This document shows, in pieces, positions 1-9,244 of a stretch of 64,000 nt of DNA; positions within the stretch are counted from its first letter, which is position 1; each line of letters begins with the position of its first letter. The stretch is from an uncultured Pirellulaceae bacterium. Lineage in GTDB: Bacteria > Planctomycetota > Planctomycetia > Pirellulales > Pirellulaceae. The stretch is from contig CALDHM010000029.1 of NCBI GenBank assembly GCA_937941455.1, positions 99,184 to 163,183 on the forward strand, read 5' to 3'. The notes beneath the pieces were generated by a model. The model was not told where the DNA came from and did no database searches. It saw only the letters and a list, made by a program, of their open reading frames with translations. Both the position numbers and the translations under genes were made by a program.

Positions 1-7
1 CCGTGAC

Positions 8-197
8 CCTAGCCCGCAGCGTAAGCAATTGACCGTCTGGGGATAGCCTGAACGAAATTCGGATTGCCGATGTCACACGCTCAAGCCATCTCGTCCGACC
101 AAGTGCCTAGCCCAAAACACAACTTCGGCCGCCCTAACCCAAAGCGAGGCCCCGCAGCCCGAAGCGTAAGCGAGGGCACGACTCAGGATAGGCTTCA
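8..197. repeat. Two degraded copies of a dispersed palindromic repeat
   Basis: Two stretches, roughly 8-52 and 152-197, each read as TAGCCCG(A)AGCGTAAGC followed after about 20 bases by GGATAGCCTG or GGATAGGCTTC. The same two blocks, in the same order and spacing, occur in one half of the perfect palindrome at 12830-12900 when that element is read on the minus strand. These copies have lost their symmetry and look like old remnants. They lie at and overlap the 3' end of the decayed acyltransferase gene. The homology is seen directly; the element's identity is inferred. Confidence 0.5.
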
Positions 198-1372
198 AGG
201 AAATTGATGCGGGTCCGTGCAAAATCCACCCGACTGGCATGTAGCGGACAACTACGAGATAGCTCGCGAACGAGAATAGCCAAGTCACACCCACCACAAT
301 GGCCAACTTGATCCACAGCGAAACCTCCCAAGGAATGAGTAGGGTTTGTACAAAAATGACGATAGGCAAATGAATCACGTAGATCCAATACGACGAGTCG
401 GCAGTCATCCGCAGCCAACCCAACGAACGTGACAGAAATCATCTTCCAACTGACAACGTCAGGATCGTCGACGCTACCGTAAGATTGGCAGTCAAGACGA
501 ACTCCATGAGGTAATGCCTGCGATCGATCGACTCGGACTCACCGAGCAAGACGCACACGTCAAAATTTGGGAGGTAGACGTAGTCGGGAATGAATAACAG
601 AAAACTCGCACCGATAAGGGGCGCCACATCCACGCCTGCCATCGATCGAGTTCTGCCTCTTGCCCGTGAGTCTGCCACCCGAACCAGAAAAACCATCCAT
701 AAAACCAAATCGACCACCACGCGGGAATGAAGGACTCTCGGGCCGCCACCGGAACGCCACCTCCCATCACCGCGGGAACTAAGCCCAATGGCCAGAGCAC
801 AAACCATGGCGAGCAGCGAAACAACCGATTCATCCGCATCGGAACAACCCGGTAAAAGACCACGGCCATCGCGGTGAACATCGCCAAGTAATACAAAAAC
901 CACAAGTGCATCGCGCTCCACGATTGCCTTCGGCTCGCATTCGGCGTATTTTGTCCCACCTCGACAATCAACCCGAGCAACCCGGCTCGCACATCGATAT
1001 ACGAAATGACGAAGACGATGACCACGGTCATGAGCACCAAAAGTAGCGGGTAAAACAACACGAAGGGAAGGACAATCCGGATGGCTCGGCTGCGCAAAAA
1101 GCCGAATTCGCCGCGTTGGCCGATCAGCAATTTCGAAAAATAGCCAGCCAGCTAGAAAAACAGGTTCATACGAAACAAGTGAAGCCACAAGATTCAAAGG
1201 TCAACTGCGCGGCTCCCTTGACCGTTCGTCGCTAACAATATCGACCGCGCGGGCTCCGCATTAGCCATCGCGCTATGCAGATAAACGGCCAACCACATCG
1301 CCAGGGCACGCAGATTGTCTAGATAATGGATCCGATGCTCGACTCGTCGCAAATTCGTAGTGTTCAAATCAA
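73..1372 (-). pseudogene. Acyltransferase-3 family membrane protein, decayed
   Basis: The gene is read on the minus strand and is broken. The N-terminal part near 1345-1290 encodes a HYLDNLRALAMWLAVYLHSA stretch typical of the acyltransferase-3/OpgC membrane acyltransferases. It is followed by an FRMNLFF.LAGYF motif and several hydrophobic segments. The C-terminal part contains SSYWIYVIHLPIVIFVQ, also typical of the family. In-frame stops occur at 1194-1196 (TGA), 1152-1154 (TAG) and 439-441 (TGA), and the frame must shift once near 640. Such proteins transfer acyl groups to sugars or glucans at the inner membrane, but this copy cannot make a full product. The exact start is uncertain, and TTG-like codons lie near 1372. 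Confidence 0.8.
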
Positions 1373-1462
1373 GTCTCGCTGACGCGTTTGCCAGAAGAAA
1401 GCAAATCCTCCCCTAAGACGACCGTCACCTCCAAAGCCATGATCTGGGCAGGCCACGGGAGG

Positions 1463-2016
1463 TCAACTCAACGTCGTGCTGCTGGCAATGGGAGCGATTG
1501 CGGGATGCTCAGAGATCGATTTAGCAAATAATTTGAACAGGACATTTCCCAACACGACCATCACGATCGTCCAACCCACGGAACCGGTCACCACAGCGGC
1601 AACCAGTTTTGGAGACAGAAACTCCCCAAGAGGAACAGAAACAGCAACGTCAGCGGCACCAATGCACCAGATTTCGCCTCGGGAATGACATGCAGCTACA
1701 CAAATAACGCCCCCAGCATCGCCAGCCAGGGTATCAAAAAGGTCGTCAGCATCACCGTGATCTTCGCGACGGAGTAATCGAGCAAACTTACGGGCAAACT
1801 GAACACAAAATTCCTCGTTTGCTCCATGGACTCTCCCAACAGCAGCAAGCCGATCAAATGAATTCCTACAGCAATCGTCACCGTTACGATCAAAATGAAG
1901 GCAATAAAACCCAGCGTTTTACCCAACAAACAAGTGAGGACGACACTCAACAGACCGCCGACCAAATAGCCGAACCAGGGCCACCGACTGAGAAACAGAT
2001 CTTTCAAAAACAACAA
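1463..2016 (-). pseudogene. ABC-2 type transporter permease, decayed
   Basis: The open part (2016 down to 1699, TTG start) gives 106 residues with three hydrophobic segments and a VFSLPVSLLDYSVAKI stretch, as in bacitracin/YtrC-like ABC permeases. A TAG at 1696-1698 interrupts it. Translation past that stop continues in frame with more hydrophobic sequence (SGALVPLTLLFLFLLGSF). After a frameshift around 1600-1630 it continues with VAAVVTGSVGWTIVMVVLGN and ends at the TGA at 1463-1465. The gene follows the broken ATPase with essentially no gap, so it is the membrane half of the same dead exporter. The family assignment rests on topology and context more than on a signature motif. Confidence 0.7.
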
Positions 2017-2027
2017 TTGGATATTAT

Positions 2028-2946
2028 TTAGATTGATGTCGAGGATTCCTTTCGGCCGCGAGCAATGGCAGCCACGAAAATTTCTGCGAGCGTTAATTTT
2101 TCCAGCCCTTCGATGATCACGCCCGATTGCTGAACTCGCCCTAACAAGGCTTCGTCGCAGCGGTCCGTGGTGACGACTCGCAGACTCCCCATCCCCCCCT
2201 CGGCACTCAGGCCACCTCCTTCAGGCAGCGCCCACGCCTCCGGCACTCGCAGACGCAAGCGACGCCAACGCTCCAAGATTTGATCGCGATCATGCGAGGC
2301 CAGGACACGAACACGGTCGATGAAGGTGATCGTATCGCAAATCGTTTCGATATCTTCCGTGTGATGCGACGAGTAGATGATCGTTCGTGTCGGATCGGTC
2401 ACCACCTGCATCAATTCGCCGAGGACTTCTTGCTTCGCCACCGGATCCAATCATTTGGTCGGTTCGTCCAAAATCAACAAGCGGAGCCGCCGAGCCAAAA
2501 TGAGCATCAGCAACGTCTTGACATGCTGCCCATACGAAAGCCCTTTGACCTTTTGATCAGGATTCAACCCGAATCATTGCAACAATTCGTCGGGGTAATC
2601 GTCCTCCCAAGTCGGATAGAACGATCGCACCAATCGCATGTGCCAGCCGATCGTTTCTGTTTTGCAATGTCGGATATCTTCAGTAAAGTGGCCAATATCG
2701 AATTTTGCCCGCGCATCGCTGGACGAAATCGGCATCCCCAGAACTTCGACGCTGCCGCGGTCCGGCTTGATCAACCCCAGCATGATTCGCATGGTGGTGG
2801 ATTAGCCAGCGCCGTTGGGGCCGACGAGTCCCTTGAGGGTCCCTGTGCCATATTCAAGATTGATATTCTCTAGCCGAAAATGGCGATAGCCTTTCGTCAC
2901 ACTTGCAGGCGGACTGCCGCTGTGATGGCAGCGACCTCGTGGATCA
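2028..2946 (-). pseudogene. ABC transporter ATP-binding protein (YtrB-like), decayed
   Basis: One reading frame, read through three stops, gives a recognisable ATPase. The Walker A is GPNGAG*STT, where the invariant lysine is a TAA at 2802-2804. A second stop (TGA, 2574-2576) follows PDELLQ. A third (TGA, 2451-2453) lies inside the Walker B/D-loop as LDEPTK*LDP. The signature motif appears as KGLSYGQ and the H-loop as IIYSSHHTEDIE. The extreme N-terminus seems to need another frameshift after an LIHEVAAITAA start that overlaps the stop of the GntR gene. The conserved order regulator, ATPase, permease matches YtrA-type operons. The product could not bind ATP even if the stops were read through. 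Confidence 0.85.
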
Positions 2947-3348
2947 ACTCAGTCGTTCCTGACTCCTCGAAGATTGCTTTTCGTAAATTTCAGCCAGTCG
3001 CCGCTGCAATTCCGTTTTGGAAAGTTCGAACAGTTTTCCAAGTTCGACGGCTTGTTCCAAATAGCCCGTAAGCTCGCCTTGAGCGATGCGTTTCGCCACG
3101 TCCGGTTGCTCGGAAATAAAGGACCCCTTGCCTTGCCGAGTACAAATCGTGCCCTCGCGTTCGAGTTCGAGATAAGCCCGTTTGATGGTGATCACGCTGA
3201 CCGCTAACTCGGCCGCCAACTGGCGAATGGATGGCAATTCCGCTCCCGGCGGCAAATCGCCTGCCGCCACGCGACGCTGGATCTGCCCCTTGATTTGCAA
3301 ATACAACGGCCGCGGATCACTTTGAGACAACACCAACCAACTGTGCAT
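2944..3348 (-). CDS. GntR family transcriptional regulator (YtrA type)
   Basis: A 134-residue protein with an N-terminal winged helix-turn-helix: DPRPLYLQIKGQIQRRVAAG, then GAELPSIRQLAAELAVSVIT, then an RQGKGSFI wing. A short C-terminal helical region of about 45 residues follows. This short effector-free architecture is that of the YtrA subfamily, which regulates adjacent ABC exporters, often in response to cell-wall antibiotics. The ATG at 3348 was chosen because the GntR domain starts right after it; a longer reading from 3456 adds residues unlike the family. The gene is followed directly by the decayed ATPase and permease, so the regulator is apparently orphaned. It has no visible lesion. 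Confidence 0.85.
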   Translation of the reverse strand: MHSWLVLSQSDPRPLYLQIKGQIQRRVAAGDLPPGAELPSIRQLAAELAVSVITIKRAYLELEREGTICTRQGKGSFISEQPDVAKRIAQGELTGYLEQAVELGKLFELSKTELQRRLAEIYEKQSSRSQERLS

Positions 3349-3361
3349 ATTCACATACACA
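3342..3361. promoter_or_regulatory. Putative GntR operator (pseudo-palindrome)
   Basis: The 20-base stretch TGTGCATATTCACATACACA matches its own reverse complement at 14 of 20 positions, with outer half-sites TGTG and CACA. It covers the proposed start codon of the GntR gene and sits in the divergent region facing the lipoprotein gene. Short YtrA-type regulators usually bind such inverted repeats and repress their own operon. The binding itself is inferred. Confidence 0.4.
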
Positions 3362-3547
3362 GAATGAACATTTAATTTCGTCCGGCAAGGGGACGTTCTT
3401 GGAAATTTTATGAAAAAAACGAATTTTTTTCCGCTGCACGTCGGCGAGACATCCAACGCAAGACGCCCGCAGTTTGCCCTTGCCCATTTTCTTGAATCTT
3501 GTCAAACTCCCCCTCCTTCACATCGTCCCTTTTTTCGTTCGTTCGCC

Positions 3548-4183
3548 ATGCGATCGACTTCGGCTATTGTTATCTTGACGTTCTGCCTGTTTCCGCTTGC
3601 GTTGTCGTGCGGTTGCCGAGCGTTTTGGCCGAGCGAGGAGGACGCAATCAAGGCGCTCGACCGCGACGCCATCGAGAATCCGATCATCGTCCCCATGATC
3701 GACCCTGACTGGGCAATGGCAGCGGTATCCGACGAACTGGATGATTATTTTCGGATTGCGCGTGAGGAACGGATTCGGGTGGTCGACGGAGTGATCACAG
3801 AGGGCTGGATTGAAACCCATCCGAAAATCGGTTCGACTTACCTCGAACCATGGCGGCGCGATTCGACGTTTGGTTTCGAGCGAGCACATGCCACGCTCCA
3901 AACGGTTCGACGTTGGGCCAAAGTCCGATTGATACCCAGCCAAGGGACGTACTTCTTGGACGTCAAGGTCTATAAGGAACTCGAGGATTTACCCGATCCG
4001 GAGTCGGCGAATATCACGGCACGCCCCATGCGTTTTGATGGAACACTCGATCGCAACAAGGATGACCTTTTGGTTGTCCAGCCGAATCGGGGTTGGATCC
4101 CGATGGGGCGAGACTTTTCGCTGGAACAAAAAATTCTCAAAAATCTAGCTGCTCGCTTCAAAGAAAAATGCGGCGACCAGTAG
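3548..4183 (+). CDS. Predicted lipoprotein of unknown function
   Basis: A 211-residue protein starting MRSTSAIVILTFCLFPLALS, then CGC. The hydrophobic signal followed by Ser-Cys suggests lipoprotein processing at Cys 20 or 22, although the lipobox is not canonical. The mature part is mixed alpha/beta with many charged residues (for example WRRDSTFGFERAHATLQTVRRW) and no motif I recognise. The conserved-looking GFERAHATLQTVRRWAKVRL core may fold as a small beta domain. The start at 3548 was preferred over an upstream in-frame start because the signal peptide then lies at the N-terminus. The gene is transcribed away from the GntR gene. Similar envelope lipoproteins of unknown role are common in planctomycetes. 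Confidence 0.65.
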   Translation: MRSTSAIVILTFCLFPLALSCGCRAFWPSEEDAIKALDRDAIENPIIVPMIDPDWAMAAVSDELDDYFRIAREERIRVVDGVITEGWIETHPKIGSTYLEPWRRDSTFGFERAHATLQTVRRWAKVRLIPSQGTYFLDVKVYKELEDLPDPESANITARPMRFDGTLDRNKDDLLVVQPNRGWIPMGRDFSLEQKILKNLAARFKEKCGDQ

Positions 4184-4625
4184 CAGCGATTCGATTGACC
4201 ACGCCACAGATCGTTCTTCACAAAATGCCGATTTTTCTCATACAATCGCTCGACCAGCGGCGGCATTGCCCTTGTAAGCCCCAGGTTGTAACGAATTCGC
4301 TGTGCCAAGGATCAGTCTGAACGTGCCGCTTGGCAGCCGGTGCGACCGTGAAGGTGGCCGAAGTGTACCGCTTAAGGCAGTGGTGATTCCCAGTACCTTT
4401 TTCGGGGCGCGGACAATCATCGTTGCCGCAAATCACAAGCCATGGTTCCAATTGGCTAAGAGCATCGCTAGCTACCCCGGCGGAGGGATCGTTGCCAACG
4501 TGCAGCGCAGAGCGATTCAATCAGAGTTCCGATAATTTCTGGTTGTGTTTTGCGTTCGCCCCGCGGACCATGATGATCGATACAGTAAATTTTTTATTAC
4601 TTTTTTTTTCTAGACGGCCTTCTCG
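4184..4625. other. Intergenic region before the RND operon
   Basis: This stretch of about 440 bp between the lipoprotein and the RND adaptor holds no gene I can support. Short open frames on the minus strand exist but resemble no family. A T-rich run lies just before the adaptor start at 4588-4612. No clear inverted repeat or regulator gene is visible, so control of the efflux operon is unknown. Confidence 0.4.
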
Positions 4626-5762
4626 ATGAAACGACAACTGAACGCATGGTTACGTGTGCTGGGCAAGGCCTTGGTGGCAATCGCCAGCTTGGCACTACTC
4701 GTTCTGATCATCGCCTGGATGTCTGGATTTTTTCGCGACAAGATCGAGCCCGAACGCATGACACGCCGCGGCTCGGCCTCGGCCGGACTAGCGACCGATA
4801 CCATTCATGAGGTGATCAAGCCGGTGAGCGAGGAAGCTGTGGGTACCCTCCGCGCAGCGAATCGGACCGTCATCTCATCGCGGTTAATGGCGACGGTGGC
4901 CGAAATCCTTGTCGTCGCCGGCCAAGAGGTCAAAGCGGGAGATGTTTTGATCCGCTTGGATGCAGCCGAGTACGATCGGCGGCTCGAACAAGCGCAACAG
5001 CTGCTGTCGGCAGCTCGCTCAACCGTTGAGTTCAGCGAGACCGAATTCCAACGCGCGCAACGATTGCTCCCGCAAAACGCTATTTCTCAAGCCGAATTCG
5101 ATGCGATCAGCAACCGGTTGCTTGTCGCGAAGGCCGAGATGTTACGGGCCCAGCAAATGGTCGCCGAATCCGAAGTTATGCTTTCCTACCGCGTGATCAC
5201 TGCTCCCAAATCGGGCCGTATCGTCGATCGCTTTGTCGAGTTGGGAGATTTGGTTCAGCCGGGCAGCCCGCTGATTTCCCTCTACGATGCCGCCTCGCTG
5301 CGGCTGGAGGCGCCGATCTCGGAGCAACTGGCGACTCGGTTGCTAGTCGGGCAATCCCTCAGCGCTCGAATCGACGCCGTCAACCGTGACGTGACGGCTA
5401 CGATCCGCGAAATTGTGCCTCAAGCGGATGCCGCCAGCCGCTCGTTCCTGGTGAAGGCGGAGATTGACCCGGACCCGGACCTTTTTGAAGGCATGTTCGG
5501 GCGCCTGCGAATCGACGGCGGTGAGCGTCGGCATTTGTGCTTGAACACTGCCGCCCTAATCCGAATCGGACAGCTCGACTACGTCGACGTGCTCTTGCCC
5601 AACGGGCAAATCGAACGTCGCTTGGTCCGAGTCGGGACTCTAGGTATGCCTGGCCGCGTTGAAGTGCTGAGTGGTGTCCAGGTAGGGGAAACGGTGATTT
5701 TGCAGCCGACCAGCAACAAGCCCAGCGATCTTTCAACGACGGACAACGGAGAATCACGATGA
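4626..5762 (+). CDS. RND efflux periplasmic adaptor (membrane fusion protein)
   Basis: A 378-residue protein with one N-terminal membrane segment (about residues 15-35). A lipoyl/barrel-sandwich half follows (VVAGQEVKAGDVLIRLDAAE), then a coiled-coil hairpin at about 115-175 (LEQAQQLLSAARSTVEFSET...). The second lipoyl half is ITAPKSGRIVDRFVELGDLV, and a beta-barrel and membrane-proximal domain complete the protein. This is the domain order of HlyD/AcrA-type adaptors, which link an inner-membrane pump to an outer-membrane channel. Its TGA overlaps the ATG of the pump gene by four bases (ATGA), which indicates translational coupling. No outer-membrane factor gene lies nearby. Confidence 0.93.
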   Translation: MKRQLNAWLRVLGKALVAIASLALLVLIIAWMSGFFRDKIEPERMTRRGSASAGLATDTIHEVIKPVSEEAVGTLRAANRTVISSRLMATVAEILVVAGQEVKAGDVLIRLDAAEYDRRLEQAQQLLSAARSTVEFSETEFQRAQRLLPQNAISQAEFDAISNRLLVAKAEMLRAQQMVAESEVMLSYRVITAPKSGRIVDRFVELGDLVQPGSPLISLYDAASLRLEAPISEQLATRLLVGQSLSARIDAVNRDVTATIREIVPQADAASRSFLVKAEIDPDPDLFEGMFGRLRIDGGERRHLCLNTAALIRIGQLDYVDVLLPNGQIERRLVRVGTLGMPGRVEVLSGVQVGETVILQPTSNKPSDLSTTDNGESR

Positions 5763-8700
5763 GCAAGGACGCTGTCGAGGTCGAATCTACCGCAGCCTGT
5801 GATGATGATTTGGTCGGCCTGAACTGGATGACGCTGCTCGTCAATCAGTTCATGCGCGGCGATGTGACCTTGTTACTCATCGCGGTATCGACCGCTATCG
5901 GCCTTGCGGCCCTTTGGGTCACGCCGCGCGAGGAAGAACCGCAGATCGTGGTTCCCATGGCCGACATCATGATCGAGGCTCCTGGGCTCTCCGCGGAAGA
6001 GGTGGAACGGCAGGTTACCGAGCGGCTCGAAAAATTGCTCTATCAAATCGATGGAGTGCAATATGTGTACTCCATGTCGCAAACCGGTTCCAGCATCGTG
6101 ACGGTTCGTTTCTACGTGGGCGAAGACCGCGAAAATGCCTTGACCAAACTTTTCAGCAAGATCAATTCGGCCGTCGACGAAATTCCGCCGGCCGTCAAGG
6201 GTTGGGTAGTCAAGCCGATCGAGATCGATGATGTTCCGATCGTGACCGTCAGTCTGTGGAGCGAACGCGGCGATCAATACGGTGACTTCGAACTCCGCCG
6301 CCTCGCAGAAGAACTGCAGCAAGCCCTCCAAGGCATCCCCGATACGAATCGCGTGCAAGTCGTCGGTGGCCGCCCGCGGCGGCTCATGGTTTACCTTGAC
6401 CCAGCGCGGTTGGCTGCCTATCAAACCTCCCCAACAGAAATCGCACAGGCATTGCAACAAGCCAATGCGAGCATGCGCAGCGGTCATTTCGAGCAACAGG
6501 ATCAATTGTTCCAAGTCGAGTCGGGGAATGTTCTGCGTTCGGTTGAAGACCTGAAAAAAATCGTCATTCACGTGGTCAACGATCGGCCGGTGCTTCTCAG
6601 CAACGTTGCTGACATTCAAGATGGTCCTGCCGAGCCAGTCTCCTACAGTTGGATGGGCTTTGGGCCCGCCGACCCCGACGGAAATCGAGCCGGTCAAGTC
6701 TTTCCTGCGGTACACCTAGCGGTCGCCAAGCGGAAGGGGGCCAATGCCGTTTGGGTCGCGAACCAAGTGCACGAGAAAATGGCAGCGCTCGCCGCGACCT
6801 ATCTTCCGGAGGGGGTTTCCTACCGCATCACGCGCGACTACGGCGAAACCGCCAATGCGAAAGTCAATGAACTGGTCCAAGGCTTACTGATCGCCGTGCT
6901 GACCGTCGTCGCCCTGATCGGGTTGAGCATCGGCTGGCGAGCCGCTCTGGTGATCGCCATCGCCATTCCCGTCTGCTACAGCCTGACCCTGCTGGTCAAC
7001 TACATGGTCGGCTACACCATCAATCGGGTGACGATGTTCGCTTTGATTCTCGCACTCGGCTTGCTGGTCGATGACCCGATTACCGACATCGAAAATATCG
7101 CCCGATATTTTGCCAGCAAACGGCTGCGGCCGCGGCGAAGTGTTTTGCTGGCGGTGCAAGAGGTACGACCTGCGTTGATCATGTCCACGTTAGCGATTAT
7201 CGCCAGCTTCTTGCCGCTGGCCTTCATCACGGACATGATGGGGCCCTACATGGCCCCGATGGCCTTGAACGTTCCCTTGACCGTCACGATCTCGACCTTG
7301 GTCGCCTTCACTGTCACGCCCTGGCTCGGGATGGTCGCCTTGCGCAACATGCGAAAAACAACGTCGGAGGTCGACCCGTCATCAACGCAAGGCGATGGCG
7401 AAATCGTTTGCAATCTCCCCGGTGGCGATCCCGTCACCAGCAATTGGTTTTACAAATTATGTTCACCGCTATTCAAGATTCTGCTACGGTCGCCGACGCA
7501 CGCTTGGCTGACGCTTTTGTCGATCGGAGTCTTGTTGATCCTGGTTTCAACCTTGCCCCTGTTGCGGCAAGTCCCCCTGAAGATTCTCCCTTACGACAAC
7601 AAGAACGAATTCCAAGTGGTCATCGACATGCCCGAGGGGACGACCCTTGAGCGCACCGATCTCGTCGCCCGTCGAATCGGGGATTATTTGGCCAGCCTTG
7701 CCGAGGTACGCGACTACCAAGTCTTCGTCGGCCTATCCTCGCCGATGGATTTCAACGGCATGGTCCGCCACTATTTTCTCCGCCGTGAGCCTCACCAAGC
7801 GGAGGTCCGCGTTAATCTCGTCGACAAAGCCGACCGCATCCAGCAATCCCATGAAATCATCCTGCGGATTCGCGATGATCTCAGCCGCCTCGGAGACGAA
7901 CTGGGCGCGAATCTCAAAATCGTCGAGGTGCCTCCCGGACCTCCAGTGCTGTCCACGGTCACTGCTGAAATTTATCCGCCACCCGGGGCTGCTCACGCCG
8001 ATTTGCTGACGGTAACCGAAATTGTCGAGGACCGCTTGCGAAAGGAACCTGGTATCGTCGATGTCGACTCGTCGCGCGAGGTCGAAACCGTACTGTTTCG
8101 TTTTGTCGTCGATCAACCCAAAGCGGCACTGTCAGGCATTTCCCCCAGTGATGTCGCCACAAGTCTCAGAGCTGCTGTCGGGGGTATGCCTGTCACCCAA
8201 CTGCGTGTCGACTCTGAGGTCAACCCATTGTGGATCGAGTTGCGATTGTCCCGCATTCAGCGTTCGTCGATCGAGCAATTGCGGCAGTTGTACATTCGCG
8301 GACGAAACGGGCAAATGGTTCAACTGGGTGAGTTGGGACAGTTCATCGAAACGACCACGGACCCCACAATCTTCCACAAAAATCTCCGCCGTGTTGCTTT
8401 CGTTTACGGAGAAATCGCCGGAGTGCCTCCAGCCGATGCGATCATCGACACGATGTGGGATCGACAGGCCGATGCAGGATCGACGTCACCCTCCCAGATT
8501 TTGGCGGAGAATCGCCAAGCAGCACGGGACGGAACCGCTCCCGTCGCAAGGCCGCTGGCCGGACGAACTTGGTTGCGACCGGGCAGTGGCCTACCCTGGC
8601 GCGTGCCGGACGGCTATGAAGTGAAATGGAATGGCGAAGGTGAATGGAAGATCACGTTGGATGTGTTCCGCGATCTGGGAATTGCCTTCGGCGCAGCGCT

Positions 8701-9232
8701 GATCGGCATATTCGTCTTGTTGATGTTCCAGACCGGCTCGCGGGTCCTGCCCCTGCTGATCATGCTGGCTATTCCGCTGACGTTGATCGGTATTTTGCCG
8801 GGATTCTGGCTGTTGAACTCGGTGGGCACCAGCGATGTCGCCGGTCATCCCAACCCAGTTTTCTTCACCGCGACAGCCATGATCGGCATGATCGCCTTGG
8901 CCGGCATCGTGGTCAGAAACTCGATCGTGTTGATCGAATTCATCAATGCCGCGGTGGCCGAAGGTATGCCCCTCAAAGATGCCATTGTGCAATCAGTGGT
9001 CGTTCGCACGCGGCCGATTCTGCTGACGGCCGGTACAACGCTCTTGGGGAACTGGGTCATTACTCTGGACCCTGTATTCTCAGGGTTGGCCTGGTCGATC
9101 ATCTTCGGGATATTCGCTTCCACACTATTCACCATCGTCGTGATCCCGATTGCCTACTGGCTCCTGTACCAGAAGGCCGACGTAGAAAACTTTTTTACTC
9201 GGCAGCAAGCGCTCCCAGAAAAAAGCTCCTGA
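5759..9232 (+). CDS. RND superfamily efflux transporter (AcrB/HAE1-like)
   Basis: A 1157-residue inner-membrane pump. It has TM1 near residue 40, a large periplasmic porter domain, and a TM2-TM6 block starting near 380 (GLLIAVLTVVALIGL). It then has TM7 near 580, a second porter domain and TM8-TM12 at the C-terminus. The TM4 motif is LGLLVDDPITDIENIARYF and keeps the paired aspartates used for proton relay. The porter start APGLSAEEVERQVTERLE and the tail segment IALAGIVVRNSIVLIEF are typical RND signatures. The protein is longer than AcrB (about 1050), mainly because of an insert at about 540-570 after TM6 and a Pro/Arg-rich loop at about 905-955. The substrate (drug, metal or lipid) cannot be read from the sequence. 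Confidence 0.93.
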   Translation: MSKDAVEVESTAACDDDLVGLNWMTLLVNQFMRGDVTLLLIAVSTAIGLAALWVTPREEEPQIVVPMADIMIEAPGLSAEEVERQVTERLEKLLYQIDGVQYVYSMSQTGSSIVTVRFYVGEDRENALTKLFSKINSAVDEIPPAVKGWVVKPIEIDDVPIVTVSLWSERGDQYGDFELRRLAEELQQALQGIPDTNRVQVVGGRPRRLMVYLDPARLAAYQTSPTEIAQALQQANASMRSGHFEQQDQLFQVESGNVLRSVEDLKKIVIHVVNDRPVLLSNVADIQDGPAEPVSYSWMGFGPADPDGNRAGQVFPAVHLAVAKRKGANAVWVANQVHEKMAALAATYLPEGVSYRITRDYGETANAKVNELVQGLLIAVLTVVALIGLSIGWRAALVIAIAIPVCYSLTLLVNYMVGYTINRVTMFALILALGLLVDDPITDIENIARYFASKRLRPRRSVLLAVQEVRPALIMSTLAIIASFLPLAFITDMMGPYMAPMALNVPLTVTISTLVAFTVTPWLGMVALRNMRKTTSEVDPSSTQGDGEIVCNLPGGDPVTSNWFYKLCSPLFKILLRSPTHAWLTLLSIGVLLILVSTLPLLRQVPLKILPYDNKNEFQVVIDMPEGTTLERTDLVARRIGDYLASLAEVRDYQVFVGLSSPMDFNGMVRHYFLRREPHQAEVRVNLVDKADRIQQSHEIILRIRDDLSRLGDELGANLKIVEVPPGPPVLSTVTAEIYPPPGAAHADLLTVTEIVEDRLRKEPGIVDVDSSREVETVLFRFVVDQPKAALSGISPSDVATSLRAAVGGMPVTQLRVDSEVNPLWIELRLSRIQRSSIEQLRQLYIRGRNGQMVQLGELGQFIETTTDPTIFHKNLRRVAFVYGEIAGVPPADAIIDTMWDRQADAGSTSPSQILAENRQAARDGTAPVARPLAGRTWLRPGSGLPWRVPDGYEVKWNGEGEWKITLDVFRDLGIAFGAALIGIFVLLMFQTGSRVLPLLIMLAIPLTLIGILPGFWLLNSVGTSDVAGHPNPVFFTATAMIGMIALAGIVVRNSIVLIEFINAAVAEGMPLKDAIVQSVVVRTRPILLTAGTTLLGNWVITLDPVFSGLAWSIIFGIFASTLFTIVVIPIAYWLLYQKADVENFFTRQQALPEKSS

Positions 9233-9244
9233 ATGGGTGCAGGA

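Noticed and set aside
73..2946. Alternative genetic code or stop-codon readthrough to explain the interrupted genes
   Set aside because: All three stop codons occur in these frames and frameshifts are also needed, while every other gene in the window ends normally at TAA, TAG or TGA. Decay is the simpler reading.
4218..4520. Minus-strand open frame of 100 codons upstream of the RND adaptor
   Set aside because: No start signal, family resemblance or compositional bias was visible, and it lies in a GC-rich stretch where such frames are frequent by chance.
5873..6715. Minus-strand open frame of 280 codons inside the RND pump gene
   Set aside because: It is antisense to a clear RND sequence and shows no protein family features or independent ribosome-binding site.
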